The translations under genes were made by a program, and so were the position numbers. From Inhella crocodyli (GTDB lineage: Bacteria > Pseudomonadota > Gammaproteobacteria > Burkholderiales > Burkholderiaceae_C): a stretch of DNA of 64,000 nucleotides. Every line of letters starts with the position of its first letter. Position 1 is the stretch's first letter. The stretch covers positions 372,001 to 436,000 of the forward strand of contig NZ_SACM01000003.1 in the NCBI RefSeq assembly GCF_004004565.1, given 5' to 3'. The notes under the pieces are model-generated. The model saw only the letters and a list, made by a program, of their open reading frames with translations, was not told the origin of the DNA and searched no databases. Below are positions 37,170-46,006 of this stretch, piece after piece.

Positions 37170-38300
37170 TCAGGGGAGCAACGCGTCCAGCGCGCGCTCG
37201 AAGGCGGCCACGGTGCGGTCGATGTGCTGCAGCTTGTCCAGCCCGAACAGGCCGATGCGGAAGCTGCGGAAGTCGGTGCCTTCGTCGCAGGCCAGGGGCA
37301 CACCGGCGGCGATCTGCAGGCCTTGGTCGGCCCAGGCTTTGGTGTTTTGCCATTCGGCGTGCGGGGTGTAGCTCACCACCACGCAGGGCGCCTGGAAGCC
37401 GGGCGCGGCCACGCTGGGAATGCCGCGCGACTCCAGCAGGCCGCGCACGCGGCGGCCCAGTTCTTCTTGGGCGGCCTTGGCGGCGGCGAAGCCGAAGGCG
37501 CGGGTCTCGTGCACCGCGTCGCGCAACTGCGCAAGGCCGTCGGTGGGATAGGTGGCGTGGTAGGCCATCTGGCCCTGCTCGTGCGCGGCCATGATGGCGG
37601 CCCACTTCTTGAGGTCCAGCGCAAAGCTGCTGCTGGTGGTCTCGGCCAAGCGCGCCACGGCACGCGGCGAGAGCATCACCAGGCCGGCGCAGGGCGTGCT
37701 GCTCCATCCCTTTTGCGGTGCGCTGATGAGCACGTCCACGCCGGTTTGGGCCATGTCCACCCACATGGCGCCGGAGGCCACGCAGTCCAACACGAAGAGG
37801 CCGTCGTGCGCGTGCACGGCGTCGGCAATGGCCTTGAGGTGATCGTCCGGCAGCATCAGGCCGGCGGAGGTTTCGACGTGCGGAGCGAAGACCACGGCGG
37901 GCTTCGTCTCGCGGATGGTGCTGACGATTTCGTCGAGCGGCGCCGGCGCGAAGGGTTCGGTGGCGCCGGGCTGCGCACGGCGTGCCTTCAACACGGTGGA
38001 CGAGGAGGCCACGCCCGCCATCTCGAAGATCTGCGTCCAGCGGTAGCTGAACCAGCCGTTGCGCACGATGAGCACGTCCTTGCCGCCGGCGAACTGGCGG
38101 GCCACGGCCTCCATGCCATAGCTGCCCCCGCCGGGCACCACCACGGCCGCGGCGGCGTTGTAGACCTCCTTCAGGCCCGCGGACAGCTCTTGCATGACCG
38201 TGGCGAAGCGCTTGGAGAGGTGGTTCAGCGAGCGGTCGGTGTAGACGACGGAGTACTCGAGCAAACCATCGGGGTCGATGTGGGGGTGCAAGCCGGGCAT
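37170..38300 (-). CDS. Class V aminotransferase (alanine/serine-glyoxylate aminotransferase-like)
   Basis: 376 aa from ATG 38300 (MPGLHPHIDPDGLLEYSVVYTDRSLNH), preceded by AAGGCGG. The PLP-binding Lys lies in ISAPQKGWSSTPCAGL (about residue 205). FVLDCVASGAMWVDM supplies the Asp that contacts the cofactor ring, and GGGSYGMEAVARQF is the cofactor phosphate region. The C-terminal FRIGLFGLDKLQHIDRT matches the AGXT branch. The likely reaction is PLP-dependent amino transfer to glyoxylate or a related keto acid; substrate not certain. The long open frame upstream of 38300 lies over the divergent CoA-transferase gene and is rejected. Confidence 0.88.
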   Translation of the reverse strand: MPGLHPHIDPDGLLEYSVVYTDRSLNHLSKRFATVMQELSAGLKEVYNAAAAVVVPGGGSYGMEAVARQFAGGKDVLIVRNGWFSYRWTQIFEMAGVASSSTVLKARRAQPGATEPFAPAPLDEIVSTIRETKPAVVFAPHVETSAGLMLPDDHLKAIADAVHAHDGLFVLDCVASGAMWVDMAQTGVDVLISAPQKGWSSTPCAGLVMLSPRAVARLAETTSSSFALDLKKWAAIMAAHEQGQMAYHATYPTDGLAQLRDAVHETRAFGFAAAKAAQEELGRRVRGLLESRGIPSVAAPGFQAPCVVVSYTPHAEWQNTKAWADQGLQIAAGVPLACDEGTDFRSFRIGLFGLDKLQHIDRTVAAFERALDALLP

Positions 38301-38445
38301 GGGGTTCCGCCTTCGAGGGCATGGCTGGGGCGGCTGAGTGTAGGAAACCGAGCCGGGCCGCATTGGCCCGCTGCACGGCGCTTCACGCAAGAAGAAGGCA
38401 CGCGCCATGGCTGACAGACGCTGGCCGCAGGGCCGCATTTCCACA

Positions 38446-39681
38446 ATGCCCGCCATGCAGCATCCCACCCCGCGCCCCCCTTTGCCCTCATCCAGCTTGC
38501 CGCTTGCGGGCTTGCGGGTGGTCGAGATGGGCCAGCTCATCGCCGGGCCTTTTGTGGGCAAGACTTTGGGCGACTTTGGGGCCGAGGTGATCAAGATCGA
38601 ACCGCCCCAGGGCGGCGACCCCCTGCGCACGTGGCGCTTGATGCAGGACGGCACCTCGGTGTGGTGGCAGGTGCAGTCGCGCAACAAGCGCTCGCTGGCG
38701 CTGGACCTGCGCACGCCCGAGGGGCAAGACCTGGCGCGCCGCTTGATTGCCGAGGCCGATGTGCTGGTGGAGAACTTTCGACCCGGCGCGCTGGAGGGCT
38801 GGGGCCTGGGCTACGAGGCCCTGTCCACACTGAACCCGGGCTTGGTGATGCTGCGCATTTCGGGCTACGGGCAAAGCGGGCCTTACCGCGACCGGCCGGG
38901 CTTCGGGATGATTGGCGAGGCCATGGGCGGCCTGCGCCACCTGACGGGCGAGCCCGACCGGGTGCCCGTGCGATGCGGGGTGTCGATCGGCGACACGCTG
39001 GCGGCGCTGCACGGCGTGATCGGGGTGCTCACCGCGCTGTACCACCGCAAGGCGAACGGTGGACCGGGGCAAGTGATCGATGTGGCGCTGCACGAGGCGG
39101 TCTTCAACTGCATGGAAAGCCTGCTGCCCGAGTACAGCGCCGCGGGCGTGGTGCGCCAACCGGGGGGCTCGGCGCTGCCGGGCATTGCGCCGAGCAATGC
39201 CTACCGCTGCGCGGACGGGGTGGTGCTGGTGGCGGGCAATGGCGACTCCATCTTCAAGCGGCTGATGCACGCCATCGACCGCGACGACCTGGGCACGGAC
39301 CCGGCGCTGGCGCAGAACGCCGGGCGGGTGGCGCGGGTGGCGGAGATCGACGCGGCCATCGAGGCCTGGACGCTGACCCGCGGCGTGGACGAGGTGCTGG
39401 CGACGCTGACCGCCGCCGATGTGCCCGTGGGCAAGGTGTACACGGCGGCGGACATTGCCGCCGACCCGCACTACCAGGCGCGGGACATGCTGTTGACGCA
39501 AACCACGCACGAGGGCCGCACGCTCACGGTGCCAGGCATCGTGCCCAAGCTGCTGGGCACGCCGGGCGCCCTGCGCACGCCAGCGCCGCGCCTGGGCGAA
39601 GACACCGACGCCGTGCTGGCCGAGCTGGGCCTGAGCCCCTCGCAGGTGGCGGCGCTGCGCGAGCGAGGCATCGTGGCCTGA
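38446..39681 (+). CDS. CaiB/BaiF-type (family III) CoA transferase
   Basis: 411 aa from ATG 38446; Mets at 38407 and 38455 are alternatives. Family landmarks are LAGLRVVEMGQLIAGPFVGKTLGDFGAEVIKIEPP at the N-terminus, RNKRSLALDLRTPEG, DVLVENFRPGALEGWGLGYEAL, and ISGYGQSGPYRDRPGFGMIGEAMGGL. It moves CoA between acids in catabolic pathways. Substrate is not readable; no dedicated dehydrogenase or hydratase sits beside it. It diverges from the aminotransferase gene with a 145-base gap. Confidence 0.9.
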   Translation: MPAMQHPTPRPPLPSSSLPLAGLRVVEMGQLIAGPFVGKTLGDFGAEVIKIEPPQGGDPLRTWRLMQDGTSVWWQVQSRNKRSLALDLRTPEGQDLARRLIAEADVLVENFRPGALEGWGLGYEALSTLNPGLVMLRISGYGQSGPYRDRPGFGMIGEAMGGLRHLTGEPDRVPVRCGVSIGDTLAALHGVIGVLTALYHRKANGGPGQVIDVALHEAVFNCMESLLPEYSAAGVVRQPGGSALPGIAPSNAYRCADGVVLVAGNGDSIFKRLMHAIDRDDLGTDPALAQNAGRVARVAEIDAAIEAWTLTRGVDEVLATLTAADVPVGKVYTAADIAADPHYQARDMLLTQTTHEGRTLTVPGIVPKLLGTPGALRTPAPRLGEDTDAVLAELGLSPSQVAALRERGIVA

Positions 39682-39740
39682 GCGCCCAAAGACCGGCGGG
39701 CAAGGCCCCCGGCCACCCGGGGCCTTGCAACCCGACTTCT

Positions 39741-39781
39741 CAAAATGAACTATTCAGTTCAAAATGAGACCACTGAGTTCA
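39741..39781. promoter_or_regulatory. Operator-like repeats upstream of the MipA-like gene
   Basis: A perfect palindrome, TGAACT-ATTC-AGTTCA, lies at 39746-39761, followed by a third half-site AGTTCA at 39776-39781. In addition CAAAATGA is repeated at 39741 and 39760. This is the only A/T-rich stretch in the area and ends 13 bases before ATG 39795. It looks like a dimeric repressor or activator site over a promoter. Confidence 0.5.
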
Positions 39782-39794
39782 TAAAGGCCAAGTC

Positions 39795-40649
39795 ATGACT
39801 TCATTCGATCGCGCCGGCCGGGGCTTGTTGGCGGCCGTGGCGCTGGTGGCGTTGGCCGCCGCTGGGCCCGCCCTGGCCGCGGAGCCCGCGCGCGGCGGCC
39901 AGCCGCTGTGGGAGCTGGGCGGCGCGGTGTTTGGCGTGTCGCAGCAGGCCTACCCGGGGTCGGACGAGCACCTGAACCGCGCGTTGGTGCTGCCCTACTT
40001 TGTCTACCGCGGCAAGGTGCTGCGCGCCGACCGTGAGACGGCGGGCCTGCGCGCCATCAAGACCGAGCGCTACGAACTGGACGTGGGCGTGGCAGGTGCC
40101 TTTGGCGGGGGCGATGACGAGATCAAGGCCCGACAGGGCATGCGCGAACTGGGCACCCTGGTGGAGCTGGGGCCTCGCCTCAAGGTCCGACTCGGCGAAG
40201 GGGGCGGCACCGCCGGCAGCTGGCGCCTGGACCTGCCGGTGCGCGGCGTGTTCGACCTGAACGACCGCGCCCGCCACCGCGGCATGGCCTTTGAGCCGGA
40301 ACTCTCGTTCCAGCGGCAAGCCGCCGGGGGCTGGCGGTACAGCACGGGGCTGAGCGCCATCGTGGCCGACCGCCGTTTGGCCGATCACTTTTACGGCGTG
40401 AGCGCCCAGGACGCCATGGCGGGACGCCCCGCCTACACCGCGCAAAGCGGCCTGGTGGCCTGGCGCTGGTCGGTGTCGGCCACGCGCGCTTTGGGGCGCG
40501 ACTGGCGCGTGTTTGGCTTTGCCCGCTTGGACAGCGTGGCCGGCGCCGCCAACGAGAACAGCCCCTTGGTGCGCAAGACCACGGGCAGCACCGTCGGCCT
40601 GGGGCTGACCTACACCTGGATGCGATCGGAGACCCGCGCGAATGACTGA
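39795..40649 (+). CDS. MipA/OmpV-family outer-membrane protein
   Basis: 284 aa. A signal peptide of about 28 residues ends at PALAAEP. The mature protein has alternating amphipathic beta-strands and the family segments WELGGAVFGVSQQAYPGSDE, VLPYFVYRGKVLRADRE and a C-terminal strand TVGLGLTYTW. MipA in E. coli is a scaffold between murein synthase and lytic transglycosylase; OmpV-like members may act in signalling or antibiotic uptake. The next gene (lipocalin) overlaps by 8 bases. Expression is likely controlled through the operator-like repeats just upstream. Confidence 0.85.
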   Translation: MTSFDRAGRGLLAAVALVALAAAGPALAAEPARGGQPLWELGGAVFGVSQQAYPGSDEHLNRALVLPYFVYRGKVLRADRETAGLRAIKTERYELDVGVAGAFGGGDDEIKARQGMRELGTLVELGPRLKVRLGEGGGTAGSWRLDLPVRGVFDLNDRARHRGMAFEPELSFQRQAAGGWRYSTGLSAIVADRRLADHFYGVSAQDAMAGRPAYTAQSGLVAWRWSVSATRALGRDWRVFGFARLDSVAGAANENSPLVRKTTGSTVGLGLTYTWMRSETRAND

Positions 40650-41232
40650 AGCCCACCCCCTGCGCCGCGCCCTGCCCCTGGCCATTCTGGTGGCCTGGAG
40701 CCTGAGCACGGCCAGCGCCCAAGCGGCGGCGCCGCTGCCCACGCTGGACGTGAACGCCTACATGGGCCGCTGGCACCAAGTGGCGCTGTACCCCAACCGG
40801 TTCCAGGCCCAGTGCCTGGACAGCACCACGGCCACGTACCGGCTGCTGGACGACGGCCGGGTGGAAGTGGCCAACCGCTGCCGCACCCAAGACGGCTGGG
40901 ACGAGACGGTGGGCGTGGCGCGGCCGCGCGATGGCACCGTGCGCCAAGACGGCGGGCGCGTGCTGGCGCCGGCCTCGCTGGAGGTGAGCTTCTTGCCCAA
41001 AGCGCTGCGCTGGCTGGGCGTGGGCTGGGGCAAGTACGACGTGGTGCACCTGAGCCCTGGGGCGCCGCAAAGCGGCTGGGCCGTGGTGAGCGAACCCAGC
41101 AAGCAGTACCTGTGGGTGCTGTCGCGCACGCCGCAGTTGGACGACACCCAGTGGGCCGCGGTGACGGCCGAGTTGCAGCGCATGGGCTTTGACCTGCAGC
41201 GCTTGAAGCGCGAGGCGCCGCCGCGGGAGTGA
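40642..41232 (+). CDS. Lipocalin family protein (Blc-like)
   Basis: 196 aa starting inside the last codons of the MipA-like gene. The N-terminal hydrophobic segment (RALPLAILVAWSLSTASAQAAA) is a signal peptide without an obvious lipobox Cys, unlike E. coli Blc. The lipocalin signature is clear: NAYMGRWHQVALYPNRFQ (G-x-W motif), then TATYRLLDDGRVEVANRC, and later YLWVLSRTPQL with the conserved Arg. It is predicted to bind a hydrophobic ligand (fatty acid or lysophospholipid) in the periplasm or at the outer membrane. Pairing with an outer-membrane protein suggests an envelope-maintenance role. Confidence 0.9.
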   Translation: MTEAHPLRRALPLAILVAWSLSTASAQAAAPLPTLDVNAYMGRWHQVALYPNRFQAQCLDSTTATYRLLDDGRVEVANRCRTQDGWDETVGVARPRDGTVRQDGGRVLAPASLEVSFLPKALRWLGVGWGKYDVVHLSPGAPQSGWAVVSEPSKQYLWVLSRTPQLDDTQWAAVTAELQRMGFDLQRLKREAPPRE

Positions 41233-41260
41233 GCGGGGCCGGCCGGGCCGAGCGCACCGC

Positions 41261-42196
41261 TCAGGGCGACGCAGGGGCTTTGGCGATCTCGGCGAGGCGC
41301 TGGACCACGGCGCGGCCGGCGTCCGTCCAGGGGGCGATGAGCTCGAAGTGACCGGCCTCGTCGAGCGTCAGCAGGCGCACGGGGGTGTCGGCCTTGTCGA
41401 CCGCCAAGCGCTGGTAGCGGCGGGCGTGGGCGGGGGCGACGATGGGGTCGTACAGGCCCGAGACCATCCACACCGGCACGCCCAGGGGCAGCAGCGCAGC
41501 GGGAGAGGTGTCGGCCCAGGCGGCGGTGCCGCGCTGGGCGGCGTTGACGAGGCGGGGGATGGTGTCGGCGCCGCAGGCGCCGCCCACGAAGGGCGCGCCC
41601 CAGGCCAGATCGCCCACGCCGGCCACGGGCACCACGGCGTGGATGGGCAGGGGCTGGGCGCGGTGCAGCGGGCTGCTGGCGGGCAGGTTCTTGCGGGCGG
41701 CCAGCCACAGGGCGAGGTGGCCGCCGGCGCTGTGGCCGGTGGCGGTGACGCGCTGCAGGTCCAGCGGGTGCTGGGCGGCCAGGGTGCGCAGGTGGTCGGC
41801 GGCCTGGGCCAGGTCTTGGAAGGTGGCGGGGTAGCCGCCGTTCGCTTCGCCCTCCGGCGCACCTGCGGCGCCCAAGCGCCGGTAGGTGACGCTGTAAACC
41901 GCCACGCCGCGCTGGCGCAGGGCCTCGGCCTGCCAGGCCAGCAGCTCGGGGCCGGGCAGGTCGGCGCGCCAGCAGCCGCCGTGCACCATCAGCACCACGG
42001 GGTGGGGGCCGGGCCCGGCGCTGGCGGGGGGCAGCCACAGCTCGGCCTGCTGCGGCGGCAAGGCGCCGTAGGCCACGCGGGCCTGGGGCTGCGGGCGCTC
42101 TGGGCGGTCCAGCACCTGGCGGAAGCCGATGAACTGGGCCTGGGCCGGCAGCAGCGCGCTGGCGAGCAACAGGAGGGCGGTGGCAAGTTGGCGCAT
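41261..42196 (-). CDS. Secreted alpha/beta hydrolase (esterase/kynurenine-formamidase-like)
   Basis: 311 aa from ATG 42196. Signal peptide MRQLATALLLLASALLPAQAQ. The hydrolase core has the oxyanion motif VHGGCW (about residue 70), nucleophile GHSAGGH (about 155), an acid in SGLYDPIV and His in DEAGHFELI. This is the HGG-type carboxylesterase branch. It hydrolyses an ester or amide in the periplasm; the substrate is unknown. It lies 18 bases downstream of the sodium:solute symporter gene on the same strand, so the two are probably co-transcribed. Confidence 0.85.
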   Translation of the reverse strand: MRQLATALLLLASALLPAQAQFIGFRQVLDRPERPQPQARVAYGALPPQQAELWLPPASAGPGPHPVVLMVHGGCWRADLPGPELLAWQAEALRQRGVAVYSVTYRRLGAAGAPEGEANGGYPATFQDLAQAADHLRTLAAQHPLDLQRVTATGHSAGGHLALWLAARKNLPASSPLHRAQPLPIHAVVPVAGVGDLAWGAPFVGGACGADTIPRLVNAAQRGTAAWADTSPAALLPLGVPVWMVSGLYDPIVAPAHARRYQRLAVDKADTPVRLLTLDEAGHFELIAPWTDAGRAVVQRLAEIAKAPASP

Positions 42197-42213
42197 GGGG
42201 TTCAGGATGGGGT

Positions 42214-43689
42214 TCAAGCAGAGCGAGATGGGGTCCGCGCCAGGCGCAGGCCCAGCAGCGTGAAGCCGGCGTTGAGCAGCAGCAGCTCCAGGCCGATTTG
42301 GTAGCTGCCGAAGAGCGCAGCCTGGTTCGCGTCGATGGCGAAGCACAGCGCGGGCGCGGCCAGGGCCACGGGCAGGGTCCAGCCCGGGCGGGTGGGCGGC
42401 CAGCGCAGCAGGCTGGCCAAGAACAGGCCCAGCAGCGGCCCGTAGGTGTAGCCGGCCAGCTTGAGGATGAGGCCGATCATGTGTGGGTTGTCCACGGCGC
42501 GGAAGGCCATCACCAGGGCCAGGAAGGCGGCGGCAAAGCACAGGTGCACGGCGCGGCGCAGGCGGGTGCGCTGGGCTTCGTTCAGGTCGGCCCGCTGGGG
42601 CAAGCGCAACAGGTCCAGGCAGGTGCTGGCGGTGAGCGCGGTGAGCGCGCCGTCGGCACTCGGCAGCAGGGCCGAGACCAGGGCCAGCACGAAGACGGCC
42701 TGGGCCAGCGCGGGCAGGTGCTGCAGCACCACCGTGGGAAACAGCGCGTCGCCCCGCGCGGCCACGCCGGCCTGCAACGCGAACAGCTGCAGCAGCCCGC
42801 CCAGCAGCAGGAACAGGAAGACGACGCCGAGCATGAGCGTGCTCATGACGAGGAGGTTCTTCTGCGCGTCCGCCAGGCGGGGCACGGAGATGTTCTTCTG
42901 CATCATTTCTTGGTCCAGGCCCGTCATGGCCACGGCGATGGCGGCGCCGGCCAGCAGCTGCTTGGCCCAGAAGTGGCGGCTGTCGGGGTCGGTGACGAAG
43001 ACGGTGCGCAGGCCGGCCTCGTCCAGCCGGGCCCAGGCCTCGGCGGGGCTGGCGCCCAGCGCGTGCAGCACCCAGGCGCCGCAGGCCAACAGGCCCACGA
43101 GCATGCCGGTGGTTTGCAGGGTGTCGGTCCAGACGATGGCCTTGACGCCGCCCTCTAGCGTGTAGAGCAGCACCACGCCCACCAGCACGGCGGCGGTGAG
43201 CGCGAAGGGCACGCCGGGGGCCAGGGGCAGCAGCACGCCGTCGTGCAGCACGCGGGCCACCAGGTACAGGCGCGCCGTGGCGCCCAGCAGGCGGCTGACC
43301 AAGAAGAACACGGCGCCGGTGCGGTGGGCCTCGGGGCCCAGGCGTTCGCCCAGCACCTGGTAGATGCTGGTGACGCGCAGCCGGTAGTACAGCGGCAGCA
43401 GCACGAAGGCGATGAGCGCGTAGCCCACGAACTGGCCGAGCGCGATCTGGAAGTAGCCGAAGGCGGTGCTGCCCACGCTGCCGGGCACGCTGACGAAGGT
43501 GACACCCGACAGCGAGGTGCCGATCATCCCGAAGGCGACCAGGCCCCAGTGGCTTTGGCGGTTGCCGATGAAGAAGCTGTCGTTGGTGGCCGCGCCCCCA
43601 CGCCGCGCGGCCCAGCGCGCCACGCCGAACAGCAGGGCGAAGTAGCCCAGCACGAGGGCGAGCAGCAGGGGCGCGGTCATGCCCAGCAT
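42214..43689 (-). CDS. Sodium:solute symporter (SSS family)
   Basis: 491 aa with about 13 hydrophobic helices. The N-terminal helix is followed by NDSFFIGNRQSHWGLVAFGMIGTSLSGVTFVSVPG, typical of the SSS family (PutP, PanF, SGLT). Other landmarks are FQIALGQFVGYALIAFVLLPLYYRLRVTSIYQVLGERLG and the Na+-site helix with ALVSALLPSADGALTALTAST. Substrate cannot be predicted; sugars, amino acids, pantothenate and nucleosides are all possible. The start could be 43689 or the second Met at 43680. Confidence 0.9.
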   Translation of the reverse strand: MLGMTAPLLLALVLGYFALLFGVARWAARRGGAATNDSFFIGNRQSHWGLVAFGMIGTSLSGVTFVSVPGSVGSTAFGYFQIALGQFVGYALIAFVLLPLYYRLRVTSIYQVLGERLGPEAHRTGAVFFLVSRLLGATARLYLVARVLHDGVLLPLAPGVPFALTAAVLVGVVLLYTLEGGVKAIVWTDTLQTTGMLVGLLACGAWVLHALGASPAEAWARLDEAGLRTVFVTDPDSRHFWAKQLLAGAAIAVAMTGLDQEMMQKNISVPRLADAQKNLLVMSTLMLGVVFLFLLLGGLLQLFALQAGVAARGDALFPTVVLQHLPALAQAVFVLALVSALLPSADGALTALTASTCLDLLRLPQRADLNEAQRTRLRRAVHLCFAAAFLALVMAFRAVDNPHMIGLILKLAGYTYGPLLGLFLASLLRWPPTRPGWTLPVALAAPALCFAIDANQAALFGSYQIGLELLLLNAGFTLLGLRLARTPSRSA

Positions 43690-43746
43690 TGCAGCACCGC
43701 GCGCACGGCGCGGCGCTGCCCGAAAACCCGGCTCAGGCCCTGGCCG

Positions 43747-45900
43747 TCAAGGTTCGGTGCCGAGCACGGTGTTCAAGAAGGTGAAGGTGTCGGCCCACTC
43801 TTGCACCACGCCGCCCACGGCCGAGCCCACGCCATGGCCTTGGGCGCCGTCGGCCCGCACCAGCACCGGGCTGCGCGCGCCCACCAGGGCCTGGGCGGTG
43901 GCGGCGAACTTGGCGGGCATCCAGGGCGAGACGCGCTGGTCGTTCAGGCCCAGGGTGACCAGGAGCGCGGGCGGCAAGTAGGCCGGCTTGGCGCGCAGCT
44001 GGGCCTGCAGGATCAGCAGAGCGTCCTGGCTGGCCAGCGCCCGGAAGCCGGCCTCGGTGCGGGGGTCGCCCATCTCGGCGTACTGGTTGGGACCGTTGGC
44101 CATGGCCTCCAGGCGGGTGGGGTTGAGCACGGCCACGCGCGGCACGGCGGCACGGAACAAGTCGGGCCGCTGCAGGGCGGCCACCGGGGCCAACAGGCCG
44201 CCGGCGCTGGTGCCCATGGCGGCCAGTTGGACCGGCGTGGTGAGTCCCAGCTTCACCAGGGTTTGGCCGCAGGCGATGAAGTCGGCATGGGCCTTGGGTT
44301 TGTTGGCCTCGCGGCCGCCCTCGTGCCAGGCGCGGCCGCGTTCGTTGCCGCCGCGCACGCCGCAGTAGGCCAAGGTGTGGCGCGAGGCCCAGGCCAGCAA
44401 GCTGGGGTTGTAGATGGGCTCCACCGTGGGGATGCCGTAGGCGCCGTAGGCCTCCAGCAGGGCGGGCTGCGCGCCTTGGGCCGTGCGGTGGCGGATGACG
44501 ACCATGGGCACCTCGGTGCCGTCGGCGCTGCGCGCGAGGTGGCGGCTGACCTGGAGCTGGGCGGCCTCGGCCCAGACCTCGGACGCGACGCCGATGGGGC
44601 TCAGGCGATCGCCCTGCAGGCGGTAGAAGCCGCGCGCTTGCGTCCAGCCCGACAGGCTGGCGACGAGGCTGCGCTGGCCGTCGCTGGGGGACAGGGACTC
44701 CAGCGCGGCCTCGAAAGGCAGGGCCACCTCGCGCACGGGGCCGCGGCCGCCGGGCATGAAGCGCAGGTGGGCCGCGCCGTCGCGCGTGCCCACGAGGTAG
44801 AGGCCGTCGCGGCTGGTCGCGATGTCGACGATGGGGGTGCGGTCGCCCACGGCCACGCGCTGTTTGGGGCCCAGCTGCCCCTTGCCGCGCAGCGTGGCGA
44901 CGAAGACCTCGCCGCCGGATTGCTTCAGGGTGCTGAGCAGGTACAGGCGGTCGCCCTGCAAGGCAGCGCCGGTGACACGCTGCTCGTAATCGGCCACGGG
45001 CTGCCATTGCGGGCGGCCGGCGATGACGTCGGCGGTGAGGGCCACGAGCATGCGGCGGTCGGCGCGGGCGTTGGCGCCCACGGCGAAGGTCCAGCGGCTG
45101 TCGGGCTCGGCCATCACGATGGGGAACTCGGGCGGCTGCGTGGCCGCGGTGCCCGGCAGGCCGAAGCCGAACACCGGCTTCGGATCGGCCCCCAAGCGGG
45201 TGACGTGGGCCACCATGGTTTCCAGCGGGTTGCCCTTGGCGGGGTCGCCCAGGCGGGAGATGACGGCGTGCTGGGCGTCGAGCCAGTTGGCGCGGAAGTC
45301 GCCGAACACCGGGCCGAAGCGCTGGCCCACTTCGCGGCCGGTGGCCACGTCGAGAAAGCGCACGTCGCCCACCTCGCTGCCCTTGCTGCTGGCCAGCAGG
45401 GCGACGGTGCGGCCGTCGGGGGCGACGCTGAAGTTGTTGAGCGCGCCGCCCTCTTCGGCCGCGGGGTCGAAGAGCACGCGCTCGGTCCAGGCCTGGCCCT
45501 GGCGTTCGCGCACGACGAGCTTGGGCGTGGGCTCGCCCACCAGGCTGCGGCGCACGAACTGCCGCCCACCCACCTCCACGAGGCCGGCGTAGCGCACGCC
45601 GGGCTGCAAGGCCTGCTGCAGGCGTTCGACCCAAGCAGCGCGCTCGGGCCGTGCGGCCAGTTGGGCCATGCCCTCGGCGGTGGCGGCTTGGAGCCAGGCT
45701 TGCAGGTCTGCGGCCCGGTCGCTGCGCTCCATCCAGCGGTAGCGGTCGTCGATGGCGATGCCGTGGCGTTGCTCTTGCAGCGGCTCGGCCGGCGCCAGCA
45801 CGCGCGGGCTGACGAGGGGCGCGGGCGCGCGTTGGGGGCTTTGCGCGACGGCCCAAGCGGGCAGACTCAGCAGGAGGGCAGACAACAGATGGCGACGCAT
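43747..45900 (-). CDS. Secreted prolyl oligopeptidase family protease (S9A)
   Basis: 717 aa from ATG 45900, with signal peptide MRRHLLSALLLSLPAWAVAQ. An N-terminal seven-bladed propeller region (about 50-430) begins with DDRYRWMERSDRAADLQAWLQAA, the S9A opening. A C-terminal alpha/beta-hydrolase domain follows. Nucleophile Ser lies in MGTSAGGLL (usual GGSNGG), the acid in TLGLNDQRV and His in DGAQGHGVG. The family cleaves short peptides after proline. Periplasmic location is predicted from the signal. It lies 57 bases upstream of the sodium:solute symporter. Confidence 0.9.
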   Translation of the reverse strand: MRRHLLSALLLSLPAWAVAQSPQRAPAPLVSPRVLAPAEPLQEQRHGIAIDDRYRWMERSDRAADLQAWLQAATAEGMAQLAARPERAAWVERLQQALQPGVRYAGLVEVGGRQFVRRSLVGEPTPKLVVRERQGQAWTERVLFDPAAEEGGALNNFSVAPDGRTVALLASSKGSEVGDVRFLDVATGREVGQRFGPVFGDFRANWLDAQHAVISRLGDPAKGNPLETMVAHVTRLGADPKPVFGFGLPGTAATQPPEFPIVMAEPDSRWTFAVGANARADRRMLVALTADVIAGRPQWQPVADYEQRVTGAALQGDRLYLLSTLKQSGGEVFVATLRGKGQLGPKQRVAVGDRTPIVDIATSRDGLYLVGTRDGAAHLRFMPGGRGPVREVALPFEAALESLSPSDGQRSLVASLSGWTQARGFYRLQGDRLSPIGVASEVWAEAAQLQVSRHLARSADGTEVPMVVIRHRTAQGAQPALLEAYGAYGIPTVEPIYNPSLLAWASRHTLAYCGVRGGNERGRAWHEGGREANKPKAHADFIACGQTLVKLGLTTPVQLAAMGTSAGGLLAPVAALQRPDLFRAAVPRVAVLNPTRLEAMANGPNQYAEMGDPRTEAGFRALASQDALLILQAQLRAKPAYLPPALLVTLGLNDQRVSPWMPAKFAATAQALVGARSPVLVRADGAQGHGVGSAVGGVVQEWADTFTFLNTVLGTEP

Positions 45901-46006
45901 GGGGGCTCCGAACGGGATGGGGGCGGTCGCCATCTTGGGGTGCGGTCGCCCGCTCGGCATCGGGGCCATCACGGCCCCAGAAAAGGGGGGGGGTGGGCTC
46001 GACCGC

